Below are positions 52,747 through 63,221 of a DNA stretch of 64,000 nucleotides, in pieces; within the stretch, counting starts at the first letter, position 1, and each line of letters starts with the position of its first letter. The notes under the pieces are model-generated. The model ran no database searches. It saw only the letters and a list, made by a program, of their open reading frames with translations, and had not been told where the DNA came from. A program made the position numbers and the translations under genes. The DNA is from G963677085 sp963677085 (lineage in GTDB: Bacteria; Planctomycetota; Planctomycetia; Pirellulales; Thermoguttaceae): assembly GCA_963677085.2 (NCBI GenBank), contig CAXXFH010000004.1, positions 868,001-932,000 of the forward strand, given 5' to 3'.

Positions 52747-53625
52747 TCAATACAATGTCGGTGCCTCGGGCCAAATGCTGTAGTATGCGGCGTCGAGCAG
52801 GATACCCAGCGCCAGGTCGATCATCAAAATCACCACAAAGGAGTGGACGAAGGCCTGGGTGGCAGCACGTCCGACTCCCTCGGCACCCGGGTCGCAGTTG
52901 AACCCACGGAAACAACTGATCATCGCAATCGCAGCCCCAAAAAACAGGCTTTTGAATATTCCTGCGAAGAGGTCGAAGTTGCTGACGAACTCGCGCGAGT
53001 TTTGCAGGTAATGATGCGAGTCGATCCCCAACAGGTAGATCGAATAGAAGTAACCGCCGGCGATGCCCATGAAATCGGCCATGATGACCAGCGTGGGAAT
53101 CAGTACCAAGCAGCCGAGAAACCGGGGCACTACCAGGTAGTGAATGGGATTGGCTCCCATGCTGGCCAGGGCATCGATCTGCTCGGTAACGCGCATCGTC
53201 CCCAGTTCGGCGGCCATGGCACTTCCCACCCGACCGGCGAGCATCGTAGCGGCCAGCACCGGTCCCAACTCGCGGACCAACGACATGTTGATGACCGCTC
53301 CCAGTCGGGTTTCCATGTGCATCGCACGGAACTGGGTATAAGTATGTACTACCAACACCATGCCGATGAAGGTGCCGGTCAGAGCAATAACGGGCAGGCT
53401 TAGTACACCAATCTGGTAGAAGTTCGGCAGAAGGGTTTCCTTGCGAGGCAGCCGCGTCATAAGCCAACGACAGGTACGAAGGCCAAACAGCGAGATCGCT
53501 CCCAAGCTGATCATCCAGCCGATGACGACCTCGCCCAAGTCGGCGAGCCAGTCGAAGGCCACGCGCAGCGGACCGTTCGCCGGGATCGGCTCGCCGTGTG
53601 TCGAATTTTCGACGCCGCTGGCCAT
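52747..53625 (-). CDS. mlaE: MlaE-type ABC permease
   Basis: 292 aa from ATG 53625; an ATG at 53643 would add six residues. MlaE/DUF140 fold with about six helices and the family signature around VRELGPVLAATMLAGRVGSA and EQIDALASMGANPI. It is the inner-membrane permease of a phospholipid transporter and the first gene of the operon (permease, ATPase, MCE). No MlaB (STAS) or MlaC gene follows. Confidence 0.92.
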   Translation of the reverse strand: MASGVENSTHGEPIPANGPLRVAFDWLADLGEVVIGWMISLGAISLFGLRTCRWLMTRLPRKETLLPNFYQIGVLSLPVIALTGTFIGMVLVVHTYTQFRAMHMETRLGAVINMSLVRELGPVLAATMLAGRVGSAMAAELGTMRVTEQIDALASMGANPIHYLVVPRFLGCLVLIPTLVIMADFMGIAGGYFYSIYLLGIDSHHYLQNSREFVSNFDLFAGIFKSLFFGAAIAMISCFRGFNCDPGAEGVGRAATQAFVHSFVVILMIDLALGILLDAAYYSIWPEAPTLY

Positions 53626-53670
53626 AACGAGTTTCCACGCCAAGGGTTTGAATCAAATGGAGCGCAAATC

Positions 53671-53766
53671 GGGTGCCACGGACAGCTCGTATGCCCCTGT
53701 TCGGCACAGTGGAAGCCGGAACAGACGAGGGAAGCCGGGACAGACGAGTTGGCTGTCCATGGTACC
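53671..53766. repeat. R2 palindromic repeat upstream of mlaE
   Basis: CGGGTGCCACGGACAGCTCG ... CGAGTTGGCTGTCCATGGTA, with an internal direct repeat AGCCGGAACAGACGAGG/AGCCGGGACAGACGAG. It lies in the likely promoter region of the mla operon. Confidence 0.65.
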
Positions 53767-53952
53767 CGCGCAGCCGCATCGGCCGCGCGGAGACTGCGCC
53801 AGTTCCCTTAGATCGACCCACAGCTTTTGCGGCTTGAGCAAACTCTCCCGAATATACCGACTGGGAATACCAGGAAAGGCGGGCAATTTCCATGAAGGTT
53901 TGCTGAAAAGCTTGCGTTGCCCCCTGACTCGCTTGCCACCCACCCCACTAGA

Positions 53953-54030
53953 GGCACCCAGGGCGACAGGGCCGCCAACCAAACCGGTGCTGCCGCACCC
54001 AGACAAGAACCCGTCCCGTTGGTCGCTGAT
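53953..54030 (+). repeat. R4 dispersed repeat
   Basis: Shares AGGGCCGCCAACCAAACCGG, TGCTGCCGCACCCA and CCCGTTGGTCGCTGA with 61281-61359, in the same orientation. Confidence 0.65.
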
Positions 54031-54103
54031 CTTCGTGAAAAACTTAACGATCTTTGAGGTTAGTAATACAGAAGTAATTTGCAGAAGCCCAGTTAAAGCA
54101 AAA

Positions 54104-54134
54104 ACCCGCGCCAGGCAAAACGCCTGGCGCGGGT
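54104..54134 (-). terminator. Rho-independent terminator of clpC
   Basis: A perfect 13-bp stem (54104-54116 ACCCGCGCCAGGC with 54122-54134) and a 5-nt loop, followed on the minus strand by TTTTTGC. It lies 47 bp after the clpC stop. Confidence 0.9.
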
Positions 54135-54180
54135 ACTGTGATTCTATCTGTTGTCCAGCACGAAACGGTTTCGGCCGTCC

Positions 54181-56742
<2,562 letters not shown>

Positions 56743-56824
56743 CGCACATCTCCAATGGACGTTCTCGTCCCGTTTCGATTAATTTCCGTATGGTGTGGCG
56801 TCGCGGATGTCGTCCTTCGCGGCC

Positions 56825-57457
56825 TTACGCCGCATGCCTTACATCCGCCGACGAATCGTTCGATGCGTTATCGTCGATCGTATCGCAGGAAGTTTCGTCT
56901 TCCTTCTCGTTCTCGTCGTTCACTTCTTCTTTGGTTTGCTGTAGCTGGGTAAGCAGCCGATCTTCGCCGGCAATCTCCAGAGCCCATTTTCCGGCTCCTT
57001 CCGTCTGCCGCAACCGCTTCAACTGGGCAACCGCTTCGTCAATTCGCCCGGTACGCCGCAGCAGGGTCACCAACATAAGCCGGGCGTCGATGTCGCCGTC
57101 GAACCGCCGCAGCAGTTCGCCGAGAATCCTCTCCGCCTGAAAATAGTCTCCTCGAAGGTAATAGTCTGTCGCGTCACGAAAGGGATCGGTTTGCGGATCA
57201 TTAGGCATTAGACCGCCAAACCGACGAATCCACCAGGCGCCATGTCCAGCCCCGGCAATCCAAACCATCGCTACCAGTACCCATAGCGCCGTACGCACCG
57301 CCGAGCCAACCAGTTCGCTATAAACGAAACTGGCGACCAAGGCTGCATTGAACAGCATCGTAGCCGCGAGCGCTTCTAGCAACGCAGCCCAAGAACCCCG
57401 CACGCATATTTGGGGGAGTCCTGGCCAAAAATAGCCTGCCCACGGCGTCCTGCTCAT
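56825..57457 (-). CDS. Membrane protein with TPR-like region
   Basis: 210 aa. Two or three membrane helices lie at about 23-75 (AATMLFNAALVASFVYSEL, then LWVLVAMVWIAGAGHG). A helical region at 90-160 resembles one or two TPR units (DATDYYLRGDYFQAERILGE, LMLVTLLRRTGRIDEAVAQL). The tail is acidic (ENEKEDETSCD). Probably a protein-protein interaction module at the membrane. Lies directly upstream of clpC on the same strand, so perhaps co-transcribed. Function unknown. Confidence 0.7.
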   Translation of the reverse strand: MSRTPWAGYFWPGLPQICVRGSWAALLEALAATMLFNAALVASFVYSELVGSAVRTALWVLVAMVWIAGAGHGAWWIRRFGGLMPNDPQTDPFRDATDYYLRGDYFQAERILGELLRRFDGDIDARLMLVTLLRRTGRIDEAVAQLKRLRQTEGAGKWALEIAGEDRLLTQLQQTKEEVNDENEKEDETSCDTIDDNASNDSSADVRHAA

Positions 57458-57920
57458 GGCAATCGATCCTTCCTGGCCGCTTTCGACATACCTTCCTCTA
57501 TAACGGCCTCGGAATTGTAGCTCTTAAAACAGGGTGAATCAAGGCAACTAAAAGCAGCACTTCACCTTAGGAAAAACCTTGTGCCAGCACACGGCCCCCA
57601 ACATGGCGAGACACCGCTCGACGCAGCCGTTTTTTCCACACCCAGTACAGAAAAAACACGTCCCCCCAGGTGAACCCCTTACTCTAGGTCAAAACTCGCC
57701 TCATTGCAGACACCTGAACGATCTGCAAGACTTGAGGATGGTAGTGACCCCTGCCGATTCGTCAAGACCCCGTCTCTGGAAGGTGATGGTGCACGAGACA
57801 ATCAGGTTCGCCAATCGGTCAACCGTTCACGGGAAGAAGGAAAGGAAAACGCTACATCCTGCCGGTTTCTTCAGGCGTGGCCTGATATTGCCACAAAAAC
57901 ATGCGTATCCGACACCATCC

Positions 57921-57952
57921 GACGAATCGGCAAGTTGTTTATCGGTCGATTC
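57921..57952 (-). repeat. R1 partial copy
   Basis: Matches only the terminal 30 bp of the R1 element (CGACGAATCGGCAAGTTGTT then TATCGGTCGATT). Confidence 0.45.
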
Positions 57953-58026
57953 TTGTCATGTTTTTTTGCGGCTTATCGTACTTTTTGTGGCCACCTCTTC
58001 CATGGCCTATCGGTTTACAAAACATC

Positions 58027-58093
58027 CTCTCGCCAAGACACCAAGGCGCCAACAAAAAACCTCTCGTCCTTTGCGTCCTTGCGACTTAGCGAG
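58027..58093. repeat. R6 repeat, second copy
   Basis: CTCTCGCCAAGACACCAAGG and CCTTTGCGTCCTTGCGACTT with the arrangement of 33339-33409. Confidence 0.6.
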
Positions 58094-58222
58094 CGAGTTC
58101 GACTTCGCATTTTCACGTTTGCCAGCAGGCCCTTCGCTATTTGCGACCGTTTTCCTTGCCCGTGAGCGGTTACGCCAATCGACAACCTTCGCCAGCGGCA
58201 AACCGCAACTTATGGAAGTGTC

Positions 58223-59875
58223 ATGCAATATTGTTTTACTCCAGGTGTATTGCGAGCGATTCGGGCTGCCGCCCAATGGTCCGCCCAATGGTCCGCCCAA
58301 CAGTCTGAGTCTGATTGTCCGGAATCTGAGGAAATTGAGGCCACCGCGTTGCTGCTGGGGTTGCTCGCCGAGAAGGAATGCCGAGCAGCGATCATGTTGG
58401 CTCAACACGGCATCGACCAAGACGCCATTTGCCACCGCTGGCCTAATCTGACACTCAACCCGAGCGGGGGTGTCAAAAAGATCTCGCCTGATTGCTTCGC
58501 AGCAGACACCTTGGACTCATTCACGACAGCAGCCGAGCATTTTGCCGACTTCCCCCAACCGCTGGAGTTCGCTACCGAGCACGTTCTTCTAGGGCTCGTG
58601 GCTGCCAACCACGAAGTCGCGCAATGGCTTCAGCAACAGGGCCTCGACTGCCGACAACTGGACATCCAGATCCGTCAACTCTATGGATATTGTCTCGAAC
58701 CGTTGGATGGAGGACTCGACGAAACGGCCGTCACCGCCTCCAAGACTCCCGTCTTCGAGGCACACCGTTCGGAGTCTCCCGTTGCCGACAATCCCCTTGT
58801 GGACAATCCCCCGGAAGGTACGCAAAGCGACCAGTTGCGTTTGCTTCGGGTGATCGACGCCGCGGCTAATCGGGCCCGCGAAGGTCTGCGGGCGGTCGAA
58901 GACTACGCCCGATTTGTGCTCGACGATCGTCATTTGACCGAGTGCCTAAAACAAATGCGGCACGACCTGACGTCCGCCCTGGCCGAAGTGCCGTTAGGCC
59001 CTCGGCTGGCCGCACGCGAAACCCAAGCCGATGTGGGCACAACGCTGGTCAACGAAAGCGAACTGCGGCGATCCTCCACCCGGGCGGTGCTCACCGCCAA
59101 CTTCACGCGGCTGCAAGAGGCGTTGCGCAGTCTCGAAGAATTCGGCAAAGTGCTGAATCCCGCAATGGCCAAACGACTGGAACAACTCCGCTATCGCTCG
59201 TACACCCTGCAACGCGCCGTGGAGATCACCAACACGAGCGCCGAGCGACTGGCCGACGTGCGGCTTTATGTGCTCGTCGACGGGCAGTCGTCGGCCAAAC
59301 AGTTTTCTGCCCTTGTTCGCGCTCTGATCGACGCCGGCGCCGATGTAGTGCAGCTTCGCGACAAGCGGCTCAACGACCGGGAATTGCTCGCCCGAGCCAG
59401 ACAGTTGCGCGAGTTGACCGCCGACAGCCGCACGTTGTTTATCATGAACGACCGGGCCGACCTGGCCGTACTCAGCCACGCCGACGGGGTCCACGTGGGC
59501 CAAGAGGAACTGTCGGTGAAGGACGCCCGATGTATTGTCGGGCCGGAACGACTCGTCGGCGTTTCTACGCACAGCATCGAACAAGCTCAGCAGGCGGTGC
59601 TCGATGGGGCCAACTACATCGGCGTCGGCCCCACGTTCCCGTCGGAGACAAAACAGTTCGACGAGTACACTGGATTGCCGCTTTTGCGTGCCGTGGCCGC
59701 CGAGGTTCGCCTTCCGGCGTTTGCCATCGGCGGGATCAACGCAAACAACTTGCCCGAGGTGCTGGCTACCGGCTTTCGGAAGATCGCCGTCAGCGGCGCC
59801 GTTACCAAAGCAACCGACCCAGTGGCGGCGACGCGTAAGCTTAAGGAGGCATTGCAGGATGACTATCGGCGGTGA
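58223..59875 (+). CDS. thiE: Clp_N-like / ThiD2 / ThiE fusion (thiamine phosphate synthase)
   Basis: 550 aa, against about 210 for ordinary ThiE. Residues 1-155 resemble a Clp_N double repeat (FTPGVLRAIRAAA; FATEHVLLGLVAANHEVAQW, compare TEHILLGLL in ClpC). Residues about 206-335 match the ThiD2-type HMP-P kinase domain (IDAAANRAREGLRAVEDYAR). Residues about 345-545 are ThiE: VVQLRDK, FIMNDRADLA, GVSTHS, YIGVGPTFPS and AIGGI. Together it would phosphorylate HMP-P and join it to the thiazole phosphate. The role of the Clp_N-like part is unknown. A short tandem repeat at 58272-58303 gives AQWSAQWSAQ. It overlaps ruvX by 17 bp. Confidence 0.85.
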   Translation: MQYCFTPGVLRAIRAAAQWSAQWSAQQSESDCPESEEIEATALLLGLLAEKECRAAIMLAQHGIDQDAICHRWPNLTLNPSGGVKKISPDCFAADTLDSFTTAAEHFADFPQPLEFATEHVLLGLVAANHEVAQWLQQQGLDCRQLDIQIRQLYGYCLEPLDGGLDETAVTASKTPVFEAHRSESPVADNPLVDNPPEGTQSDQLRLLRVIDAAANRAREGLRAVEDYARFVLDDRHLTECLKQMRHDLTSALAEVPLGPRLAARETQADVGTTLVNESELRRSSTRAVLTANFTRLQEALRSLEEFGKVLNPAMAKRLEQLRYRSYTLQRAVEITNTSAERLADVRLYVLVDGQSSAKQFSALVRALIDAGADVVQLRDKRLNDRELLARARQLRELTADSRTLFIMNDRADLAVLSHADGVHVGQEELSVKDARCIVGPERLVGVSTHSIEQAQQAVLDGANYIGVGPTFPSETKQFDEYTGLPLLRAVAAEVRLPAFAIGGINANNLPEVLATGFRKIAVSGAVTKATDPVAATRKLKEALQDDYRR

Positions 59876-60338
59876 AGCACAACACAAGCCCTTGGGACGA
59901 GTGGCAGGTATCGACTATGGCACGGTGCGCGTTGGTATCGCCATTACCGATCCGGACCGCATGCTGGCTAGTCCTTTAGAGAACTACACACGCCGTAGCG
60001 AATCGAAGGACGCCGAGTATTTCCGCCAACTCGTGGCCGAAGAAAACGTCACGCTCTTCGTCGTCGGGCTGCCGATTCATCTCGACGGACGGGAAAGCGA
60101 AAAGTCGATCGAAGCCCGGGCGTACGGCCAATGGCTCACCGAGATTACCGGCATACCGACCACATACTTCGACGAGCGATTCACCAGCGCCGAGGCCGAG
60201 CAACATTTGCTCGGTGCCGCGTTGACCAAAAAGCGACGAAAAAAACGGCTCGACATGCTGGCAGCTCAAATCATGCTCTCGGCCTACCTTGAGTCGGCCA
60301 ATCGCGACGAATCACCGCAGTCACTCGACGATGGATAA
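59859..60338 (+). CDS. ruvX: Holliday junction resolvase-like protein RuvX (YqgF)
   Basis: 159 aa from ATG 59859 with SD AAGGAGG 9 bases upstream; longer frames overlap thiE in another register. RNase H-like fold: RVAGIDYGTVRVGIAITD with Asp19, LFVVGLPIHLDG, YFDERFTSAEAE and LDMLAAQIMLSAYL. The family processes pre-16S rRNA 5' ends and may resolve junctions. It overlaps thiE by 17 bp and the next gene by 8 bp, forming a tight operon. Confidence 0.92.
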   Translation: MTIGGEAQHKPLGRVAGIDYGTVRVGIAITDPDRMLASPLENYTRRSESKDAEYFRQLVAEENVTLFVVGLPIHLDGRESEKSIEARAYGQWLTEITGIPTTYFDERFTSAEAEQHLLGAALTKKRRKKRLDMLAAQIMLSAYLESANRDESPQSLDDG

Positions 60339-61230
60339 TAGGCAACGGAAAAGCAAGCTGGTCGTCGGCTGTGGTTACCTGGGCAACCGCGTGGCGCGGC
60401 GGTGGCTGGCGTCGGGCTGCCAAGTGACGGTGGTCACTCGGCATGAAGCCCGGGCGGCCGAATTCGCAGCCGTGGGCCTGCGCCCGATTGTGGCCGACGT
60501 CACCCGGCCCGAAACACTGCGCCCGCTGTCCGAGCAGCCGGCTTTCAAGACCGTCCTCTTCGCGGTAGGCTACGACCCCAGCAGCCAATCCTCACGGCAT
60601 CAAGTCTATGCCGAAGGCCTGGCTGCCGTGCTCGACTCGTTGCCCAGTTCGGTCGCGAAGCTTCTCTTCGTTAGCTCCACGGGCGTATATGGCCAAACCG
60701 ATGGCCGCTTGGTCGACGAAGACTCGCCGGTCGAACCGGTCCGAGAAGCCGGCCAAGCGTTCCTGACCGCCGAGAAGCTCCTGGCCGCGCATCCCTTGGG
60801 CAATCGCAGCATCATCCTGCGACTCGCTGGGCTCTACGGTCCCGGCAGAATTCCCCGCCGGGCCGACCTGCTCGCCGGCCGGCCGATCGTGGCGACCGAC
60901 CACGGTCTGGTTAACCTGATCCATGTGGACGATGCCGCCGAGGTTGTGCTGGCCGCCGAAGCCCGCGCGGTTGCTCCGCGAACCTACTTGGTCGCCGACG
61001 GTCACCCGGTCGCCCGACGCGAATACTACGGCCACCTGGCCCAATTGCTCGGCATACCGTCGCCCTGCTTCACCGAGCCGCGCTGCGACAGCCGGCTGGC
61101 CGAACGAGGTGGGAGCGATAAACGGGTGAGCAATGCCCGAATGATTCGCGAATTGGGCGTGCAACTACGCTACCCCAGCTACCGCGAAGGCTTGGCCGCG
61201 ATTTTGGCGGCAGAAGAAGATGGCCACTAG
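60331..61230 (+). CDS. NAD-dependent epimerase/dehydratase (atypical SDR)
   Basis: 299 aa from ATG 60331. Rossmann loop VVGCGYLGNRVAR (9-21), then DVTRPETL, LLFVSSTGVYGQTDG and RLAGLYGPGR. The usual SDR Tyr-x3-Lys appears as FLTAEK, so the catalytic Tyr may be Phe, pointing to the atypical YeeZ-like group that is often non-catalytic or NAD-binding only. Third gene of the thiE-ruvX operon (8-bp overlap). Confidence 0.82.
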   Translation: MDNRQRKSKLVVGCGYLGNRVARRWLASGCQVTVVTRHEARAAEFAAVGLRPIVADVTRPETLRPLSEQPAFKTVLFAVGYDPSSQSSRHQVYAEGLAAVLDSLPSSVAKLLFVSSTGVYGQTDGRLVDEDSPVEPVREAGQAFLTAEKLLAAHPLGNRSIILRLAGLYGPGRIPRRADLLAGRPIVATDHGLVNLIHVDDAAEVVLAAEARAVAPRTYLVADGHPVARREYYGHLAQLLGIPSPCFTEPRCDSRLAERGGSDKRVSNARMIRELGVQLRYPSYREGLAAILAAEEDGH

Positions 61231-61280
61231 CGCTTTGTCGATTCGTCAACTTCGGATTGAGTGCGGTTTTGACTTCGCAG

Positions 61281-61359
61281 GCGCCACGGCCAGCAGGGCC
61301 GCCAACCAAACCGGTGCTGCCGCACCCAAGCAGGAACCGGCTCCCGTTGGTCGCTGAAA
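61281..61359 (+). repeat. R4 dispersed repeat, second copy
   Basis: GCCACGGCCAGCAGGGCCGC ... GGCTCCCGTTGGTCGCTGAA, same orientation as 53953-54030. Confidence 0.65.
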
Positions 61360-61397
61360 TTCTTGTTAGAAAAACAGACTTCTACGGGTTTGTAATA

Positions 61398-61456
61398 CCG
61401 GGGACAGCTTGCCTGCCCTTGTTTCAGCAAGGGCGGGCAAGCCGCCATGGCACCCA
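61398..61456. repeat. R2 palindromic repeat, near-canonical copy
   Basis: CGGGGACAGCTTGCCTGCCC, TTGTTTCAGCAAGGGCGGGC, AAGCCGCCATGGCACCC. This uninterrupted copy is the reference for the nested copy at 2000-2166. It ends 7 bp from the stop of the PEP-CTERM gene. Confidence 0.7.
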
Positions 61457-61462
61457 ACCGCG

Positions 61463-62161
61463 TCACATGCTCCGACGGCGCCGCCAGTAGAAGAAACCGA
61501 GCGGCAGAAACACGCCCAACAGCGCGAGAGTAGCCGGCTCGGGAACGTGATCGATCTGGATCTCCTCGGTCGAAACGATCAGGAAGTTGATCTTCGCATA
61601 ACCCCCGTTGGGACGAACCGTCAGACGCCCGTCTTCGATCAGAACATTTTCGAGCAAGTATTCGTCGAAGTGACTGGCGGCCGGCGTGGGATCGTTGACC
61701 TCGATTCCCTCAACGAGCAGGTGGTTTTTCGGGTCGGAGCTCTCGGGATCACCGGTGACGATGGCCACATTCCACAAGTTGTTGTCAGTCGTGGGCAGCG
61801 AAATTTCCCACGAGTAGTCCTCTGCGGGGGAGGTCTCGGTACTCCTTTTCTGCATGTGGTTCAAGGTGTCCCAGCGGGGATCGCGGTCGATACCGCGTTT
61901 CCGTGTGTTGCCACAACTGCTAAGTACCCATTGTCCGCTGTCGGTGTCCCACTTATACCAACCGTACTGATTTCCATCGCCGCGGTCTCCAAACGCCGCA
62001 CCGGAATCGATCAGGTAGTCGGAAAACGGTTCCGCCAGTGGGTCGCTTCCGAGCTGGAAATTCACCTTGAAGGTTTCGGCCGAGCCGGACTGACAGAGCG
62101 TGAACAGCGCGAGCAAGACGGTCGAGACTGCGACGGTGGGAGCTTTGCTAAGTGCTTTCAT
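61463..62161 (-). CDS. Secreted protein with PEP-CTERM sorting signal
   Basis: 232 aa. The signal peptide (APTVAVSTVLLALFTLCQSG) has a possible cut after SA. The C-terminal VPEPATLALLGVFLPLGFFY and WRRRR form a full PEP-CTERM anchor recognised by exosortase. The mature part is beta-rich with no named domain (FNDYL-like FSDYLIDSG, GWYKWDTDSGQWVLS). It should be sorted to the cell surface or matrix. The exosortase gene is not in the window. Confidence 0.82.
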   Translation of the reverse strand: MKALSKAPTVAVSTVLLALFTLCQSGSAETFKVNFQLGSDPLAEPFSDYLIDSGAAFGDRGDGNQYGWYKWDTDSGQWVLSSCGNTRKRGIDRDPRWDTLNHMQKRSTETSPAEDYSWEISLPTTDNNLWNVAIVTGDPESSDPKNHLLVEGIEVNDPTPAASHFDEYLLENVLIEDGRLTVRPNGGYAKINFLIVSTEEIQIDHVPEPATLALLGVFLPLGFFYWRRRRSM

Positions 62162-62756
62162 CGTAAAACCTTACCGGCTTGAAGGTTCTGTGGCCATAAA
62201 TTCCAGCACAAGGAAATACGATGGCTGACTTCGGTTTGGACAAAAAAGCCCCAAGAACATCTGATTTTGCAGTTCGTGGGCATCACCGAGGGGGGCAGTA
62301 CGCCCACGCAAGCGTGACCGTGGCCTCCAACATCCTGGAAACGTTGTCCATCAGGCATTAGTCATTAAGCACTTCATTGGTCATTGCAGCTTGGTCATTG
62401 TGGATTCCGGTTCATCCGGCAACATCCACTTGTGCGGGATGTGCCGGATATTCCCTTAATAACGGCCGTAGGGCTGGCCGATGCAGTAAGTATCTGCTGA
62501 CACCGACGCGGTTAGCGGAAGGTCTCGAAAGACCGACGTCTCTACACCTTCCAACTCGCGTCGTTCGTCAGGCATCAGGCTGCAAAAGACCAAGTCTCGG
62601 GCACGATTGAAAAAGGGGCCCGTTGAAACCGTACTGCTGAGGATCACGAAAAGCCGGTGGACGTCGTCCGTTAATATTCCCGCGTGACGGAAGTCGTCCG
62701 ACCTCCGCGCGACGTCCCGTGTTTCGTATCCTCGATCGCCAAAAGGGGGGAAGTCG
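62162..62756. other. 595-bp gap with R7 repeat and a hairpin
   Basis: Divergent gap before the small secreted gene. It contains the short R7 (62363-62402) and an imperfect inverted repeat at 62412-62451 (ATCCGGCAACATCC with GGGATGTGCCGGAT). No gene recognised. Confidence 0.45.
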
Positions 62757-63083
62757 ATGATTCGCCGAACACTTATTCTCTTGCTGTGCGCCGCCACAGT
62801 GCTTGTTCTCTTCAGCGTGGCCGATGCCCAAACCACGCAGGCCTATGGTCGCCAGTGGGGACGTAGCTACAGCACCCAGGACTGGAACCGTTTGTATCAC
62901 TATCCGTACGTGTTCTACCCGCAGAACTTCTGGGGCTCCGACTACTACCGCAGCAGCGACGACATGTATCACCGCTATCCGCCGGAAATGCGGATCCCGG
63001 TCTACAACAAGCAGTGGCAGAACTACTATCCCCAGGAACGCCGATACCATGGCGGCCACCACTTCAACCTCGATGTGTTTTAA
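62757..63083 (+). CDS. Small secreted aromatic-rich protein
   Basis: 108 aa from ATG 62757 (SD GGGGGGAAG). Signal peptide (LILLLCAATVLVLFSVADAQ). The mature 83 residues are rich in Tyr, Trp, Asn and Arg: YVFYPQNFWGSDYYR, YHRYPPEMRIPVYNKQWQNY and a final HHFNLDVF. No catalytic motif. Such short sequences recur in planctomycetes as far as I recall; function unknown. Probably a surface or periplasmic protein. Confidence 0.7.
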   Translation: MIRRTLILLLCAATVLVLFSVADAQTTQAYGRQWGRSYSTQDWNRLYHYPYVFYPQNFWGSDYYRSSDDMYHRYPPEMRIPVYNKQWQNYYPQERRYHGGHHFNLDVF

Positions 63084-63141
63084 GAGGGGCTAGGGATTGG
63101 GGACTGGGGGGTTAGGATCGTCTCCCGTGATGCCGAACACA

Positions 63142-63179
63142 CGCCAAGCCCACGTGTTGCAACACGTGGGTTCTTGGCG
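63142..63179. repeat. Long near-perfect hairpin, R5-like
   Basis: CGCCAAG-CCCACGTGTTG with CAACACGTGGG-TT-CTTGGCG: an 11-bp perfect arm pair with no loop, extended by 7 bp across a 2-nt bulge. Between convergent genes (63083 and 63222), so it could end transcription in either direction, though no T-run follows. Confidence 0.65.
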
Positions 63180-63221
63180 TTTGGGCAACGCCATCGTCCT
63201 GCCAAAGCGACTCCAGAGCGG

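Larger units (their letters stand above)
57458..58222. other. 765-bp divergent gap with partial R1 and R6 repeats
   Basis: No gene or RNA recognised. It contains a partial inverted R1 (57921-57952, GAATCGGCAAGTTGTTTATC) and an R6 repeat (58027-58093). Confidence 0.5.
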
